Shown piece by piece: positions 1-12,241 of a DNA stretch of 64,000 nucleotides (positions within the stretch are counted from its first letter, which is position 1; the number at the start of each line of letters is the position of its first letter). A program made the translations under genes and the position numbers. The notes beneath the pieces were generated by a model that saw nothing but the letters and a program-made list of their open reading frames with translations, searched no databases and had not been told where the DNA came from. The stretch is from Achaetomiella virescens (taxonomy: Eukaryota; Ascomycota; Sordariomycetes; Sordariales; Chaetomiaceae): NCBI GenBank assembly GCA_031001845.1, contig JARNGD010000039.1:124001-188000 (forward strand). The letters run 5' to 3'.

Positions 1-1035
1 CGGGGCAATGTCTTCGACACGGGTGGCCGGGACTACTGGAAAAAGCCCATGGGGAGGGACATCCTGGTCGTCGACATCGACACACGCAATCCGAACGGTA
101 CGAATGGGATATTCAACGCCGCACCGATGGACTGGGAGACAGTGCAGGCAGCCGGTTCCGCCTGTTGACGATCTCGCACGTCAACCACTTCATCTACTGT
201 GAGTTTGCTGCTGTCTGGGCCATCCCCAGACCCTTCTACTGACACCCACAAGCACAAATCCACGGCTATGACTACAAGTTCTTCAACGCCCAGAAGATGA
301 AAGACCACTGGGACACCTGGATTAAGCCGCACGTCCTGAAGGAGATGCTCCATGGTTACAAGTTCGTCGTCTTCATTGATGCCGACGCCATCATCCAGCA
401 CCTCGAGGTGCCCATGGAATTCCTGTTCAACCGATGGGACATCTCGCCAGACACATCGATTGCGATGCCCATCGACACGCAGCAGCTCAATGAGAACAGG
501 ACCGAGAGCATCAGCACCGACAGCAAGGGCAAGGTAGTGCTCAACAGCGGCGTCGTCGTTCTGCAGAACCTCCCCTACACGCACGACATGATGCAGGCCT
601 GGACAGAGTGCACGACGGAGAAGCGCTACCCCGGCTGCGGCCAGTGGAAGGAGCGCTGGAGCCACGAGCAGCGCGCCTTCGCAGAGTACATCCGCTACGA
701 TTTTAACCCCAACGGCAACAACATTGTCGTACGTCCACCTCGTTTGCCCATAGTCTTGCCCCTCCCCCTTCTCTGCTCTCCAAGCCACCATATGACTAAC
801 GCGATCCCAACAGGAAATACCCTGCAACGACGCTAACGGCTACCCCGGCCTGGTCGGCAAGGCTAACGTCATCGACGACTGCAAGGGCGAGTTCATCCGC
901 CACTATACTCTCGACAAGAACATGGCCAAGACGAGCACTGCCGACGTGCTGATGCAGAGCATAACGGGGCTGCTGCAGAAGAACTTTGCCCAACACAACG
1001 CGACCATTCTGGTTGAGGAGGCCCCGCCGCTATGA
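1..1035 (+). CDS. GT34 family galactosyl/mannosyltransferase, 5' partial
   Basis: Likely a Golgi type II glycosyltransferase of family GT34 (GMA12/MNN10 group) that adds alpha-linked galactose or mannose from a nucleotide sugar to glycoprotein glycans. The window opens inside the gene, so signal anchor and start are missing. Visible blocks are GRDILVVDIDT, RFRLLTISHVNHFIY, QIHGYDYKFF and the metal-binding DxD in VVFIDADAII, all in family order, then a C-terminal region ending EEAPPL before TGA at 1033-1035. Introns: 199-252 (GTGAGT...AAG) and 729-813 (GTACGT...CAG); both splice in frame. Between the DWETVQ block (about 130-150) and RFRLL (about 160) the frame shifts by one, so the frame entered at base 1 hits TGA at 166. 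That shift is too close for an intron; I take it as a consensus error or a real lesion. Family call is firm; the sugar specificity is not. Confidence 0.85.
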
Positions 1036-1811
1036 TTCAACTTCTCCCGGACATGCCACACACATACAAGTACGTTCTTGTCGACAGCTTGGGACTGCAA
1101 TGCGTGCTTGCGCAGGAGTTACGCACTTGCTTTTTCGTAAGGATAGAGCCAAAGATGTTCTTCACGGCGTTGGATACCACATGTTGGATTGATGATGAGG
1201 ATACCACTTGGGTACATTGATAGAAGACATACTTGCACTAATTTCTAGATGGACATGTCCATCGGCTTCAAGCCATTTTGGAATAACTGGGTTGGTGTTT
1301 GTCTATACCTCATTTGAGGAGGGGGTTTTGGCGGGTGGTTTCTAGACGCTTGGCATATAGGATCTTGGATAATACGGAGTACTATGGAGTGAAGCTGGTG
1401 GAATTGGAACTTTTAGAAGGGCATGTTTGTAAATCACTGCAAGACGTGCGAAGGGGCATTCCTCTGTCCTGAAGGATCGTCGTCGGTTCCATGCATTTGG
1501 TGTTACTTGTTTCCGGTTGTGATACCACAGCATAGGCCTCACGCTGTTGCGCACTGGGAGTGTGTGTTACCTCCTGAGCTGGATACTACTGGCTTTTCAT
1601 TTGAGCTCCTGCTCTCCTAATCCTCCAATTTTTGCTCACCCAGCAGCCCCACAAGCCTGGCAGCTGTCTGTTGACACACACCAACTCTTGCAGCTTCCCC
1701 CCTCTTGTTCCATCCTCCTTCAAAGGCCCGACCCAACCCTGCCACCGACTGAGCGCCTCACCACGCCCCGCTCAAACGGCCCATCGGGCTTCCCCAATCC
1801 CAATCTCTAAG
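1036..1811. other. Intergenic, GT34 to HET gene
   Basis: No convincing gene. The 150 bases before the HET start are pyrimidine-rich (C/T tracts), as is common in fungal promoters. Nothing else recognised. Confidence 0.5.
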
Positions 1812-3814
1812 ATGGCCTCTGGCGGCGCATCATTCCCCTACTCCTCGCTGGAGCCCACAACCCAGGAAATCCGCCTCCTCACCTTCACCTACCCCACTTC
1901 AACAAACCCCCAACCCACTCTCTCGCAACCCTTGGAGACCTGCACCCTGACCCTCACCCACCACGCCCTCTCCTCCTCCCTCACCATCCCGCGCCCAAAA
2001 TACCACGCCCTCTCCTACGTCTGGGCCTGCCCGCCCCAACGCACCCCCTCACCGTCTCGGGTCATGCACTGCAGGTACCTCACAACTTGCATGCCGCCCT
2101 TTCCCGCCTCGCACGCCAGCGTTTTGAAGGGAGGCTCTGGATCGATGCGCTGTGCATCAACCAACGCGACACGGCCGAGAAGAACTGGCAGGTGGGGATG
2201 ATGAGCACGGTCTACAGGATGGCGGAAGGGGTGGTGGTGTGGCTGGGGGAGGATGACGAATATGGGTTAGGAGGCAGGGGGTTGAGAATGGCTGGGGAGC
2301 TGGGGGCGCTTTTCAAGGGGCATGTGAGGAGATATGCTGGGAATGGAAATGTGGATGGGAGAATGGACGGGGCGAGGATCGAGGGGTTTGTGAGGACCGT
2401 GAGGGAGTTTGTTGTGACGAGGGGATGGATGGGGGAACGGGTGAAAGGGGATGGGACGGTTGGGTTCGACTTTGAGGCGATCTGGAAAGTGTTTGCTGAG
2501 AGGCCGTGGTGGAGGAGGGTGTGGATTCTCCAGGAGGTGGTGCTGGCGAGGCAGGCGGTGATGCTATGCGGTGCGGATCCAGAGCAAAACACGCCGGTTG
2601 CGTGGGATGATGTCAGGGAGTGCATTCGCCTGTTCGAGTGGATGGTGCTCTACCCGAGCACTGCACCGGAGCACCACCGGCTGTACGAAATTTTGGGGGA
2701 TATCTATCCTAACGTGTCACATCTTGCGTTGGTATCGGATGGGTACAGGCGTAGCTTGGAAGAGGCGAGCAAAACAGCCGATTCCTCTGAAGACGGAGGG
2801 ATGTCACTGCTGGACACAATAATTTGGACTTCCCTTGCCCTCGCGCCTGGCAGTTCCATCCAGGCAACCGACCCTCGTGACAGGATCTACGGACTGCTCG
2901 GCGTTGTACACTGCCAAGACCGCCAAAAGATACCAGTCGACTACTCACCCGACATGACGTTGAACAAAACCCTCTTTTGCGACGCCAAGGCACTCCTCCT
3001 GCAACATGGACCGAATATCCTCAGCTTCTGTCAGAGGTCGCTACCTTCATCCAACAACGGACTACCTTCATGGGTGCCAGACTGGACCGCACCACGGATT
3101 ACTGTCCTTGGTGGCGTTTTCTTTGGAGACGAGGCAGACGCTAAAAAGCGTGGCGATGCCAGCAGAGTTCCCTGGAGCGATTGGGCTTCAAAATGCCGGA
3201 TTGAGGATGCGGTCTATGAGGATCCTGTTGTCTCCCTCCAGGGGGCTGTTGTTGGGCGCATTGAAAAAGTTGGACGGGAGTTCCACACGGCATCTGGCTC
3301 GTCAAACAACCTTAATGAGTGTCGAGAGTGGCTTCTCGAGCTCCAAGAGATGGTGAAAGAAAGGGGGGTTCCCGGGATAGCCCATTCAGAACTGGACGAA
3401 CTATGGCGGGTGCCCATGGCCGATTTTGGCTTGGCGGGACGCGCAGACGCGGAGGATAGTAGCAGGTTCAGACGTGGATTCGATGTGTGACGGGAAAACT
3501 GACCCCTCCGTCTGACGTAAAAACCGCTGAGGACAAGGGAGCTTGGATCTTGTCTCAGTCTTGGGAGTATCGGCGAGTTTGGAAGACGGACCAGCGTCGC
3601 GCTTTTGTCGATGACGCCGGGCGGCCGGGGCTGGGGCCAAAGGATGTTAAGACTGGGACCGCATTGTGGTGCTTGCCGGGGCACATGTACTATTCGTGAG
3701 TAGGCAGGGGTTTCTCGACTTCCACATCGTCTTCTGGGTCCGGCGTACCTCTACGGCTTGATCGACGGCGAAGGAGTTAGCAGTATTTTGTTCAATGAAG
3801 TAAAGCTTGTCTGA
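1812..3814 (+). CDS. HET-domain (heterokaryon incompatibility) protein, frameshifted
   Basis: HET-domain proteins trigger cell death after fusion of unlike hyphae and act in fungal allorecognition. The N-terminal HET blocks are visible: EIRLLTF, then YHALSYVW, then LWIDALCINQRDTAEKNWQV, then VYRMAEGVVVWLGE, and WWRRVWILQEVVLA, followed by the typical DPRDRIYGLLGV block near 2870. The C-terminal end reads GTALWCLPG and then AYLYGLIDGEGV before TGA at 3812-3814. The frame changes three times: about 2045 in a C run (ACCCCCTC, where one more C would join PQRT to PLTVSGHALQ), about 3485, and about 3700-3730. All three parts keep family-like residues. HET genes are often null alleles, so pseudogene status is possible, but the same lesion type hits housekeeping genes here. 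Start chosen as the ATG that opens the conserved N-terminus. Confidence 0.85.
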
Positions 3815-5055
3815 CGGATGAGCTTAAACGTCATACCTCGCAAGTGGCCAAGTTGGTAGCAGACGCGAGTAATATTTGCCCAAGCCAAGAGATAGCAAAA
3901 GAAGAGAAAAGAAAAGAAAAGACTACCCTGCAAACTAAACCTCCCCGGACTCAGGTGCTGCCAGGATTCAATCACCCAGTTCGACTCATTCCCAATGCAC
4001 TTGCAAGATTGGCAGTAAGCTTCACCGGGCTGGCTGAGGCCAATCTTCGTCCAGCGTTGCGGACAATCGCCACCATCGAAGCTGCCTGCGCAATACGTCT
4101 TCACACAACGAGCATCGACAACCTATAAGTGGCCTCCGTGGCACTGGTGCCTCAAGAAGATCAGCTCCTCCCGATCCGCGGCAAAGCGGAGTGGTGACAT
4201 TCCATCCCGCAGCTTGGCAACTGCGGAGTTTCTATGCCAACGCATCGTCCACGGTTCCATCGGTCTTCTTGTCGGGTTCCTCACGCTCCCTATAGCACTT
4301 AAATCTTGAATAATGGGCCCAGTACTGTGTCAACATCCCTAGAGCCTTTCGATCGCGGCCGGGAACAGGTGATCCGATTCCTCGTCGTAAACGGTGCACA
4401 AGAAGAGCTCGACCAGGAAGTCTCACACCCAGGTGACTGGCTGCTAATGTCCTCATACTCAGCTAGAAAGAGTGAATGAACACTGCTCACCTGTGTATCC
4501 GCATGACCCCCAGCCATATGGAGAGTTGTTCATTCGGTGAGCGACCCGATCATTTTGAACATGGCTACATCGTCTCGCTACTCGAACCTTCTCCCTAACA
4601 GTGGAATGTGAACTCGTGGTGTGTCTTCGTAACCCTTTCCGTGCTCGGCATATCGACGGGTGATTTCGGTGTACTCAGCTCAGGAACGGGCTGTGGACAG
4701 CTCGAGGAGGTTAATGTTGAGCGATTCAGGGGTGACTGCGTTGGCGGGAAACGACTCGGCCCCACAACCTTTTGCGAGGGAGAGTGAAGGAAGGAGGTGG
4801 GGCACCCCAGTTGCGGTGTTGCACTCTCCCGTCTCGTGCCAGGGGAGTGGCACCAGATGTCCTTCCCAGATCGTGCATCAGGTACCTTCCGTGCCGTTGC
4901 CGACGACCCCGAGATTCGCCGACAGATCTGAAATGCCCCTTCTTTATCCAGGGTCATTTTCGATTTCCATCCCTAAATATTGGAACTCCATTGTCTCTCA
5001 CAACTTAGAATTGGACCTTGCCGTACCCCTCACCAACCCCACCATCACCACCACA
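3815..5055. other. Intergenic, HET to quinone oxidoreductase
   Basis: Apart from the weak cysteine-rich reading frame on the minus strand at 3930-4200, no gene is recognised. Positions 3895-3925 carry an A/G-rich microsatellite-like run (GAAAAGAAAAGAAAAG). Confidence 0.4.
3930..4200 (-). pseudogene. Possible small cysteine-rich protein remnant
   Basis: An ATG at 4200 (minus strand) opens a frame of about 85 codons, interrupted by one TAG at 4123-4125. It continues with seven cysteines in a short space (CVKTYC, GGDC, YCQSCKC) and a tryptophan-containing tail. It has no clear signal peptide and I do not recognise the family. The single TAG could be a mutated CAG or mark an unseen intron. Chance open frame remains possible. 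Confidence 0.2.
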
Positions 5056-6228
5056 ATGGCAGAAATCCCCAAGACCATGGCCGGCATCCTCATCGAGGAG
5101 ACAGGCGGCGTCGACGTCCTCAAGTACAAAACCGACCTGCCCGTGCCAGAGCTCAAGGAGGGCGAAGTCCTCGTGCGCAACGAGTACATTGGCGTCAACT
5201 ACATCGACACGTGAGTCCCTCACCACCCCTTCTCCACTATCCTACCTCAACTCCCAACTCACCTCCCTCCCATAGTTACTTCCGCACCGGTCTCTACCCG
5301 TCCCCCCTGCCCCTCATCACAGGCAAAGAAGCCTCGGGCACCATCATCTCTCTGCACCCCTCGGTGTCCTCCTCGCCGCACCCCACCACCGCCTCCCTGA
5401 CGGTCGGCACGCGCGTGGCCTACATCGCAGACCACGCGTACGCGCAGTACACGGCCGTTCCCTCGGCCTCTCTCGTCCCCATTCCGGACAAGCTCACCCC
5501 CAAAACAGCAGCCGCCTCCCTCCTGCAGGGCCTCACGGCGCTGACATTCGTCCGCGAGGCGGCAGGCCTCACTCGCCCCGAGCCGGGCAAGCATGAGCAC
5601 CAGCTCGGGATCAGCTCCGGACCGTGGGCGCTGGTGCACGCGGCGGCGGGCGGCACAGGCGGGATGCTGGTGCAGATGCTTGTGCTGCACGGGGCAAAGG
5701 TCATCGGGACTGCGGGCGGGAAGGAAAAGTGCGAGATTGCGAGGGCGAACGGGGCGCAGTGGGTGATTGACTCGAAGAGCGAGGATGTGGTGGAGAGGGT
5801 GAGGGAGATCACGAATGGGAAGGGGGTGGATGTGATTTTTGACGGGGTGGGGAGGGCGACATTTGAGGCGGATCTGGAGATTGTCGCGCGGAGGGGCACG
5901 GTGGTTGTTTTCGGGAATGCGGTAAGTATATCTGAAGAGTGGCGGGGCGATGAGCAAGTGCTGACAAGACATGCAGTCGGGTCCGGTCGAGCCGGTCGAT
6001 CTTTTCAAGCTGGGCAAGAAGAACATCAAGCTGATGCGGCCGGTGCTGTTCAACTACATTGTGACGCAAGAGGAGCGGGAGGCTTATTGCAGGGAGCTGT
6101 TTGAGCTCATCACCAGCGGCAAGGTGAGCATCAAGGTTCACGGGGAGTATCCGCTCGAGGAGGTGGCGCGGGCACACTCGGACTTGGAAGGCAGAAAGAC
6201 GACAGGGAAGCTGCTGCTCAAGGTCTGA
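5056..6228 (+). CDS. ZTA1: NADPH:quinone oxidoreductase (zeta-crystallin type)
   Basis: A zinc-free member of the medium-chain dehydrogenase/reductase superfamily that reduces quinones with NADPH; the yeast relative is ZTA1. Intact across three exons: 5056-5210, 5276-5921 and 5977-6228, with introns 5211-5275 (GTGAGT...TAG) and 5922-5976 (GTAAGT...CAG). The N-terminus has the family block EVLVRNEYIGVNYIDTYFRTG, the NADPH fold has AAAGGTGGMLVQM (residues about 165-178), and the C-terminus ends HSDLEGRKTTGKLLLKV. About 350 residues, slightly longer than yeast ZTA1. A short insert follows the SLHPSVSSS region. The start is the first ATG with an A at -3; an in-frame ATG eight codons on is the alternative. 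No frameshift is seen, unlike most neighbours. Divided from GALE by only about 105 bp, tail to tail. Confidence 0.93.
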
Positions 6229-6333
6229 AAGAAAGGAGGTCCCGTCTTTCCTCTATTCATCATGAATTACTATCTCTAGAACACGTTTAATGTCGAAGAA
6301 GAGGTCATGCCATGGTCATGGATAAATTTTGTT

Positions 6334-7603
6334 TCAGGCCTTCTTGGCCTTGAGAGCCTCAGCAGCTCGGCCGGCGGCTCTTGCCTGTAACCCTTGGGGT
6401 TGTTCTCGACCCAGCGCCAGAGGTCGGCGCAGGCGTCCTCCAGGGTGAACTGGGTCTTCCACTGCAGCTCCTTGTTCGCCAGGGCCGGGTTGGCGTCAGG
6501 TCCAGCACGTCACCCAGTCTCCGCTCGACGACTGATAAGGCAGGTCCCGGCCGACGACCTTGCTGAAGGCCTTGATCATCTCAAACACTGTGCTGCCGCG
6601 GCCGGAGCCCAGGTTCCACGCCTTGACGCCCGGCTTGTGCTCGCGGAGGTACTTGAGGGCTGCCAAGTGGCCGCTGGCGAGGTCGAGCACGTGAATGTAG
6701 TCGCGGATGGCGGTGCCGTCCTTCGAGGCGTAGTCTGTCCATTCTTAGTCCGTTTCCCTGGTTTATTGACTTTTGTCTCGTACTCACCATCGCCAAAAAC
6801 CAGCAGCTTCTCGCGCTCGCCAGTCGCCACCTTGCCGAGCAGGGGTAGAAGGTTGTAGGGAACACCCTGTGGATCCTCGCCCATGAGGCCGCTGGGGTGG
6901 GCGCCACAGGGGTTGAAGTACCGCAGCAGGGCACCGTTCCACTGGTCGTAGGGTTTGCCGGCCTTCTGAAGGTTGCGCCGCTGCGCCTCGACATGGTCTG
7001 TGATGACCGTCTCGATCATGACCTTTGTCCGGCCGTACGTGTTCGTGGGGCCGATCGGGCAGTGCTCGGGGATCGGGATCATGTTCGGCACGCGGGTGGC
7101 GTCGCCGTAGACGGTGGCCGACGAGGAGAACACGATATTGGTGACATTGGCCTTCTCCATGCAGCGCAGCAGCGAGATGCTGCCGCCGACATTGACGCGG
7201 TAGTACTCGAGTGGGATCACGCCGGACTCGCCGACGGCCTTGAGCGCCGCGAAGTGGATGACGCTGTCGATCTCGGGATGCTTGGTGAACACGTCGCCGA
7301 GGGCGGCTTCGTCCGTGATGTCGACCTGGTAGAAGGCGGGGCGCTTGCCGCAGATGAGCTCGATGCGGTCGATGGCGACCTTGGACGAGTTGTAGAGATT
7401 ATCGACGATCACGACATCGTAGCCGTTCTCGAGGAGGGCGAGGGTCGTGAAGGACCCAATGTAGCCGGTGCCACTGCAGTCCGCGGTCAGTTTCGTGCGT
7501 TTCGTGGGGTTCTCGGTGTCTGTTGACGCGCGACGGCGGCGATGGCGGGGAATGAGGGGTAGGGAGGAGCCTACCCCGTAACAAGGACAGTTCCGATAGC
7601 CAT
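6334..7603 (-). CDS. GALE: UDP-glucose 4-epimerase
   Basis: Interconverts UDP-glucose and UDP-galactose in the Leloir pathway, in the cytosol. Short-chain dehydrogenase fold: the NAD-binding TGGTGYIG is formed across intron 1 (7574-7474), and the catalytic Tyr-x3-Lys is in TNTYGRTK. Also seen: HFAALKAVGES, FSSSATVYGD, LRYFNPCGAHPSG and SKDGTAIRDYIHVLDLA. A second intron lies at about 6788-6737 (GTGAGT on the minus strand). The last 60 codons show three 1-nt shifts at about 6523, 6503 and 6385. Restoring a single base at each gives the expected ERRLGDVLDLT, NKELQWKTQFTLEDAC and WRWVENNPKGY blocks before TGA at 6336-6334. So conserved a C-terminus, with loss only of single bases, points to sequencing error. 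Start at 7603 because MAIGTVLVTG is the family N-terminus. Confidence 0.92.
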
Positions 7604-9307
7604 CCTGTTTTTATATCTTTTTTGTCTTTTTCAATTCTGAAGTTTTGGGAATGAAAAAGAAGAGCGAGCCGTGGCGGCGGGGAAACGAGAGTGGCAGCGA
7701 GGTGACAAGAGAGAAAACTGAAGCGGTGTTGTAGGCGGCAGATTGAGGTTGATCAACCGTTGTCCGCCCGCTGCTGTCGCAAGTCGAATCTCAGTACTAG
7801 CTGTGGCCCGCAGTTTGCCATTGCAACGTGGGGCTGGTCCCTGGCTGTGACGCCGACTCGGGCGGTCAGCAGGGGTCACCGCTCTGCACCATCTTTGCCC
7901 GTGCCTGGTGTCAGCCGAAGTCGGGAAGGGGTCGCCCAACGGCACGGGAAAGACAGAGTCCAGGGGGTTGACCGGCCCGTGACAGACTCTGGATTCAGCC
8001 TCCTGAGTCGGCGCTGCCTTGGCTTTTCGGGACTGGCCGAATGTCAAAGCAGGCACAGCAGCCATTGTTCTTCATTCGGCTTTTGCCAACTGGCCTTTGT
8101 CCCCGCTGGCCTTGTTGAAGGCGGTGGAGGAGATCACCTGGATACGAAACAGAAACCTTGGAAACTGGGCAACACGAGTCGCATACGAAGGAAGTCGATT
8201 GAAATTTTGTGCTCAGCCATCGTTACGTTACAGCCGCCCTGCACACCCCGACGGCCAACGAAGCATTAAGAGGCCGCTTCTCCTCGGGTCCGGTCGCCGA
8301 GACGTCATGTTGCAATCTGCCAAGAGGTTGAATGTGAGCGAAGCAGTGGCTGGCTGCTGAGACGTCTTGCAAGTGAAACAGCCCACCGCGAGAAAAGTCG
8401 AGTGGGGAAAATCCCGCTAATTGCATGTGCTCCAGAAAGCATGTCAGCGCCAAGCTTAGTCATCCTGGACCCCAGCCAAATACCGGTCAGGGATCCCGCG
8501 CTCGGTATCACCCTCGTCAGCGCCAAACCGGGCTTCGAAAAACGCGCCGCAAATACGCGCCTCAGGTCGGCGGCATGCCAACAGCCAACGAGAACAAAGC
8601 GACGCCTGGTGCTGCGCAGCCATGAAAGGACCGTCACCATTGAGCAGTCAAAGCATCGCCGTTTTCAGCCACAAACAAGACCTTTCTTTCTGCTTGCGAT
8701 GCATGGGGAAGACTCAAAGCCATTCTGCAAGTCATCGCCGTCGTTTTAGCTGCTGCGCGCCCCGAGTCCGAGACCCTCGAGCTTCCACTGTCTTTCCATT
8801 TTCCTCGGGGCCATCCTGGATGATGATGAGCACCATCACGGCTGATTTGGTGACGACTTGACACGAATCGCCATTGCCAATTCTGTTTGGCTCTCTTTTC
8901 TTTTTCTTCTCCCCACCGAACTCATAAGACGTCAATTGCATCAAAGACGTGACTTTGTGGGAGGAGATTGAAGCAGTGACGTGTCGTGTGTTGACCTGTG
9001 TCGTTGGTGTTGGGCGGGAACTGCATTAGGCTTCACAGTTCAGTTGGCACATCAAGCCAGCGAGCCACGCTGTCGGCCAAGGTAAGCCCTCTCCTCACCT
9101 CTGCCCTTGACCCAATCCTATTCATCCCTTTCAACTCCTATTGTGCAATTACTTCACTCGCAACCCACAACTCTGAACCCAATCTTTCTCTTTTCTTGTT
9201 GCCCCTCACCCAAACGCTTCTCACTCACTCACCTCTGCGTCTTCTGTTCTCTCTGCAACGTTGCGATGCCTCCTCATTCGCTCCCAACTTACCCACATCT
9301 GGTAATC
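7604..9307. other. Divergent intergenic region, GALE / SUN gene
   Basis: About 1.7 kb between two divergently transcribed genes. No gene-like frame or repeat was recognised. The last 200 bases before the SUN start are C/T-rich, as expected for a fungal promoter and leader. Confidence 0.5.
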
Positions 9308-12241
9308 ATGGCTGACATTGTCACTAGCGCGCAACAAAAACCCGGAAACTCGCAGGGTCTTGCATCCGACTCCCAGGAAAGAGCTGACTTCATCACGTCA
9401 ATACCGCCCATGCCACCTAGGCGTCGCGCCCGGGCCACCGTGAGTCCCTCGCCAGCGCCCCAGTCAAGGGGTGCTACTCCGCGCGGGGTGGAGGGCGAGA
9501 CTCGGTGAGGACAGCGGTCCAGGCCAAGTACAGCACTTCCTATGGCTCCCGATGACTAAGATGCCCGATCGTCGCAACGTTGGCGGCGGAGGCAACATCG
9601 TCAAAGCAGCAGCCGAGGTCATCACTAAAGTCAAAAAGGACAACATCGCTGCCGAAGAGCGCCGCCGGATTAATGATCAGGCACGCGCTGGAAGAGAAGC
9701 GGGTTCGAGGGCTGCAACCGAATCTCCTCCGCCCCATCCCAGCATTGAGCTGGAGGACCCGGACTATTCTGGGCATGAAGTGGACGGGGGGTCGGGGAGC
9801 GAGTACGAGAACGACGATGGATCACAGACCAGACGTCGCACCACGCGAAAATCACCCCGGAAAAGGGTCCGCGATGACGAAGAAGAGGAAAGCCCGCGCA
9901 GAGGCGGAACGAAAGGAACGGGACGCTCGCTTAAGACGCGAGCGCGCCGCGGAAACCCGGAAGAAGAGGAAGCTGGCTGAAGCGAGGCTGCCGCGAAGGC
10001 CGCCGCCCAAGCGAAGGCGGAGCAGGCGAGACTTGCAGAGCAGGAGAGTCTCGCCGAACAGAAGAGGCTTGCGGAGCTGGACCAGCTTGCTCAAATGGCG
10101 CGAGAAGAGGCCGCGCGGGCGGCTATGCCCCCTCCACCTCCGCCACCAAACCATCTCCTCAGTACCTACACGACCCCATCCAAATCCACAGCGCCGGTGG
10201 ACAACAGCAGCGGCCGACCCGGGTCTGCGCGCAGCTTCAACGCCGAAGGCGGCGTCTACCAGGGTGCCGCCGTCCGGACTCCGTCGCCAGAGCCGGCCCC
10301 ACAGGTGCCCTCTCCTCAGCCTGCACCGCCGGGGCCCAGCTCACCTCCAAGCGTGCTAAGACAGCCTCCAAGGCGGCCCGTCAGGACTCCGGATTCGCGC
10401 AAGTCTCTTCTGAACGGGGAGCCCATCCATCCTCATCGATAGCTGTTGACGACGAGCAATCTGATCTCACCGCTTCGACTTACACTGGCCGGCTTCAGCA
10501 CTTGAAGCCTGTCCCCGAACGAATGGACTCTGAGGAGGAGGACGAAGATCAGCCAGACAGCAGCCTGGTCGACGACGAAAGACCAACCGGCAGCGCAACC
10601 GAGGACAAACAGCCCCTGCGCCCAAAGTTAGACGCTCTTTCACCCCCTGGATCCGGACGCTTCTTAAAGTGATTGCTGTCTCTTTGCTCCTGCTGTATCT
10701 CATCACCATTCGCCACCTCCTTGTTCGCCAAGATCTCTTCGAGAACCCGGTGTTGACGCTAACTGGTATGGCTGGAAAGACTGGACGAACAACGTCGGGC
10801 AGTTCTTCCCTTCGCCATTGCTCCACCCGCGTGGCGTTCTCACAAACGACCAATACGACGATCTCAAGGATTACCTTCAGAAGCGGATGACGACGACCGA
10901 AGCTGCGGTGGAGAGCATCAAGTCCATCCTCCCCAAGGTCGTGTCGGTACGGAAGGACCGGAGCGGCAGGGTCATCATTGGAGAAGAGTTCTGGGAGGCC
11001 CTCAAGGATCGCATTCATCACGAACAAACCATCCTCACCCTGGATGGCAAGTCTCAGATCTCCGACAAGAATTGGAAGGCGATCCACCAGCGCCTCAAGG
11101 ACGCGAACCTGGCCGGCCCGTACATTACGGCCGACAACGTGGAGCGCATGATCCAAACCGAGGGACCAAGGGCCTGGAGAGATGGGCGCGAGACAACGAG
11201 AAAAAAGTTGCCGAAATCTCAACCTGGACAAGATCAAAGATTCCTCCAAAAGCAAGACCAGCAGCGACGAAACTGTCATCTCCCGCCAAGAGTTTCTCAG
11301 CAAGCTCAACGGCCATCTCGCCAAGCACAAAAAGCAAATCGACACAGAGATGGACAGCCTCCGGAAAGACCTACACGGTCTCGTCCGCGACTTCCGCGCC
11401 ACCGCCCCTATCCCAGCCGCATCCGGCCTCTCCAAATCCGAGATTACGGCTCTCATCAAAGAGGTCGTCAGCAAAGAAATCACGCACCGCCAATTCTCCG
11501 CCGTCACGGGCGGCCTCAAATGGGGCTCGACCAAACCCACCCTCAACGAGTCCCTGCGCCGCCTCGTCAACCACTTCGGCCCGGGCAACGGCGCGTTGCT
11601 CGACATGTCGGCCACCTCGCCGACATACAAGCCGCAACCCCGCCAGTCGGGTCGAAAGAATGGCTCAAGAAGATGCCGCGTGCACCCCAGTTCCTCCCAG
11701 ACAAGATGCAGGCCCTGACCCCTGGTCCGAGCCGGGCCACTGCTGGTGCGCGGGCATCCTGGGCGCCCGGAACCGCACACTGCCGGCCGATATCGTCGTG
11801 CGCCTCGCGCAGTTCGTCATCCCCCAGTACGTCGTCCTCGAACACATCGACCCGTCGGCGACCACCGACCCACTATCAATGCCCAAAGACATCGAGGTTT
11901 GGGCTGTGTTCGACGAGCATTCCCGGAAAGAGAGGGTGCTCGACTGGATGGCGGCGCAGTGGCCGGGGGACGTGAACAAGGAAGGCAGCAGGGAGCTGGT
12001 AGAGAAGAAGGGGATGGCCAAGATTGGCGAGTTTACGTACGAGCATAAACCTGCTGGCGAGGGCGTGTATGTGCACAAGTTGTCGGATGAGCTGGTGGAG
12101 AGGTTGAAGGCAGCCACAGACCAGGTGTTGGTGAGGGCGGTGACGAATTACGGGGCGAGGGATCATACGTGCTTTTATCGGGTGCGGTTGTACGGGGAGG
12201 TGGTGGAGTTGGAGGCAGAGAGGGAGAGTCGGAATTGGTGA
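9308..12241 (+). CDS. SAD1: SUN-domain nuclear envelope protein (Sad1-like)
   Basis: SUN proteins cross the inner nuclear membrane and bind KASH proteins in the perinuclear space (LINC complex), tethering the spindle pole body and telomeres. Order seen: basic/acidic nucleoplasmic N-terminus with charged repeats (RKSPRKRVRDDEEEESP near 9840), a proline-rich linker (10120-10400), one membrane segment (LLKVIAVSLLLLYLITI, about 10660-10715), a long coiled-coil luminal part (10850-11400), and a C-terminal SUN domain from about 11480. The SUN domain contains PWSEPGHCWCAG, YVVLEHIDP, IEVWAVFDE, FTYEHK and a closing NYGARDHTCFYRVRLYGE. The gene must be read through many 1-nt frame changes (about 9500, 9980, 10440, 10780, 11190, 11640, 11720). 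Product identity is clear from the SUN end; exact exon borders are not. Confidence 0.87.

Noticed and set aside
5259..6053. A 264-codon minus-strand frame
   Set aside because: Complement shadow of the intact quinone oxidoreductase gene.
10467..11780. A 437-codon frame on the minus strand
   Set aside because: It lies opposite the SUN-domain gene; composition is that of a complement shadow (Arg/Leu-rich) with no motif.
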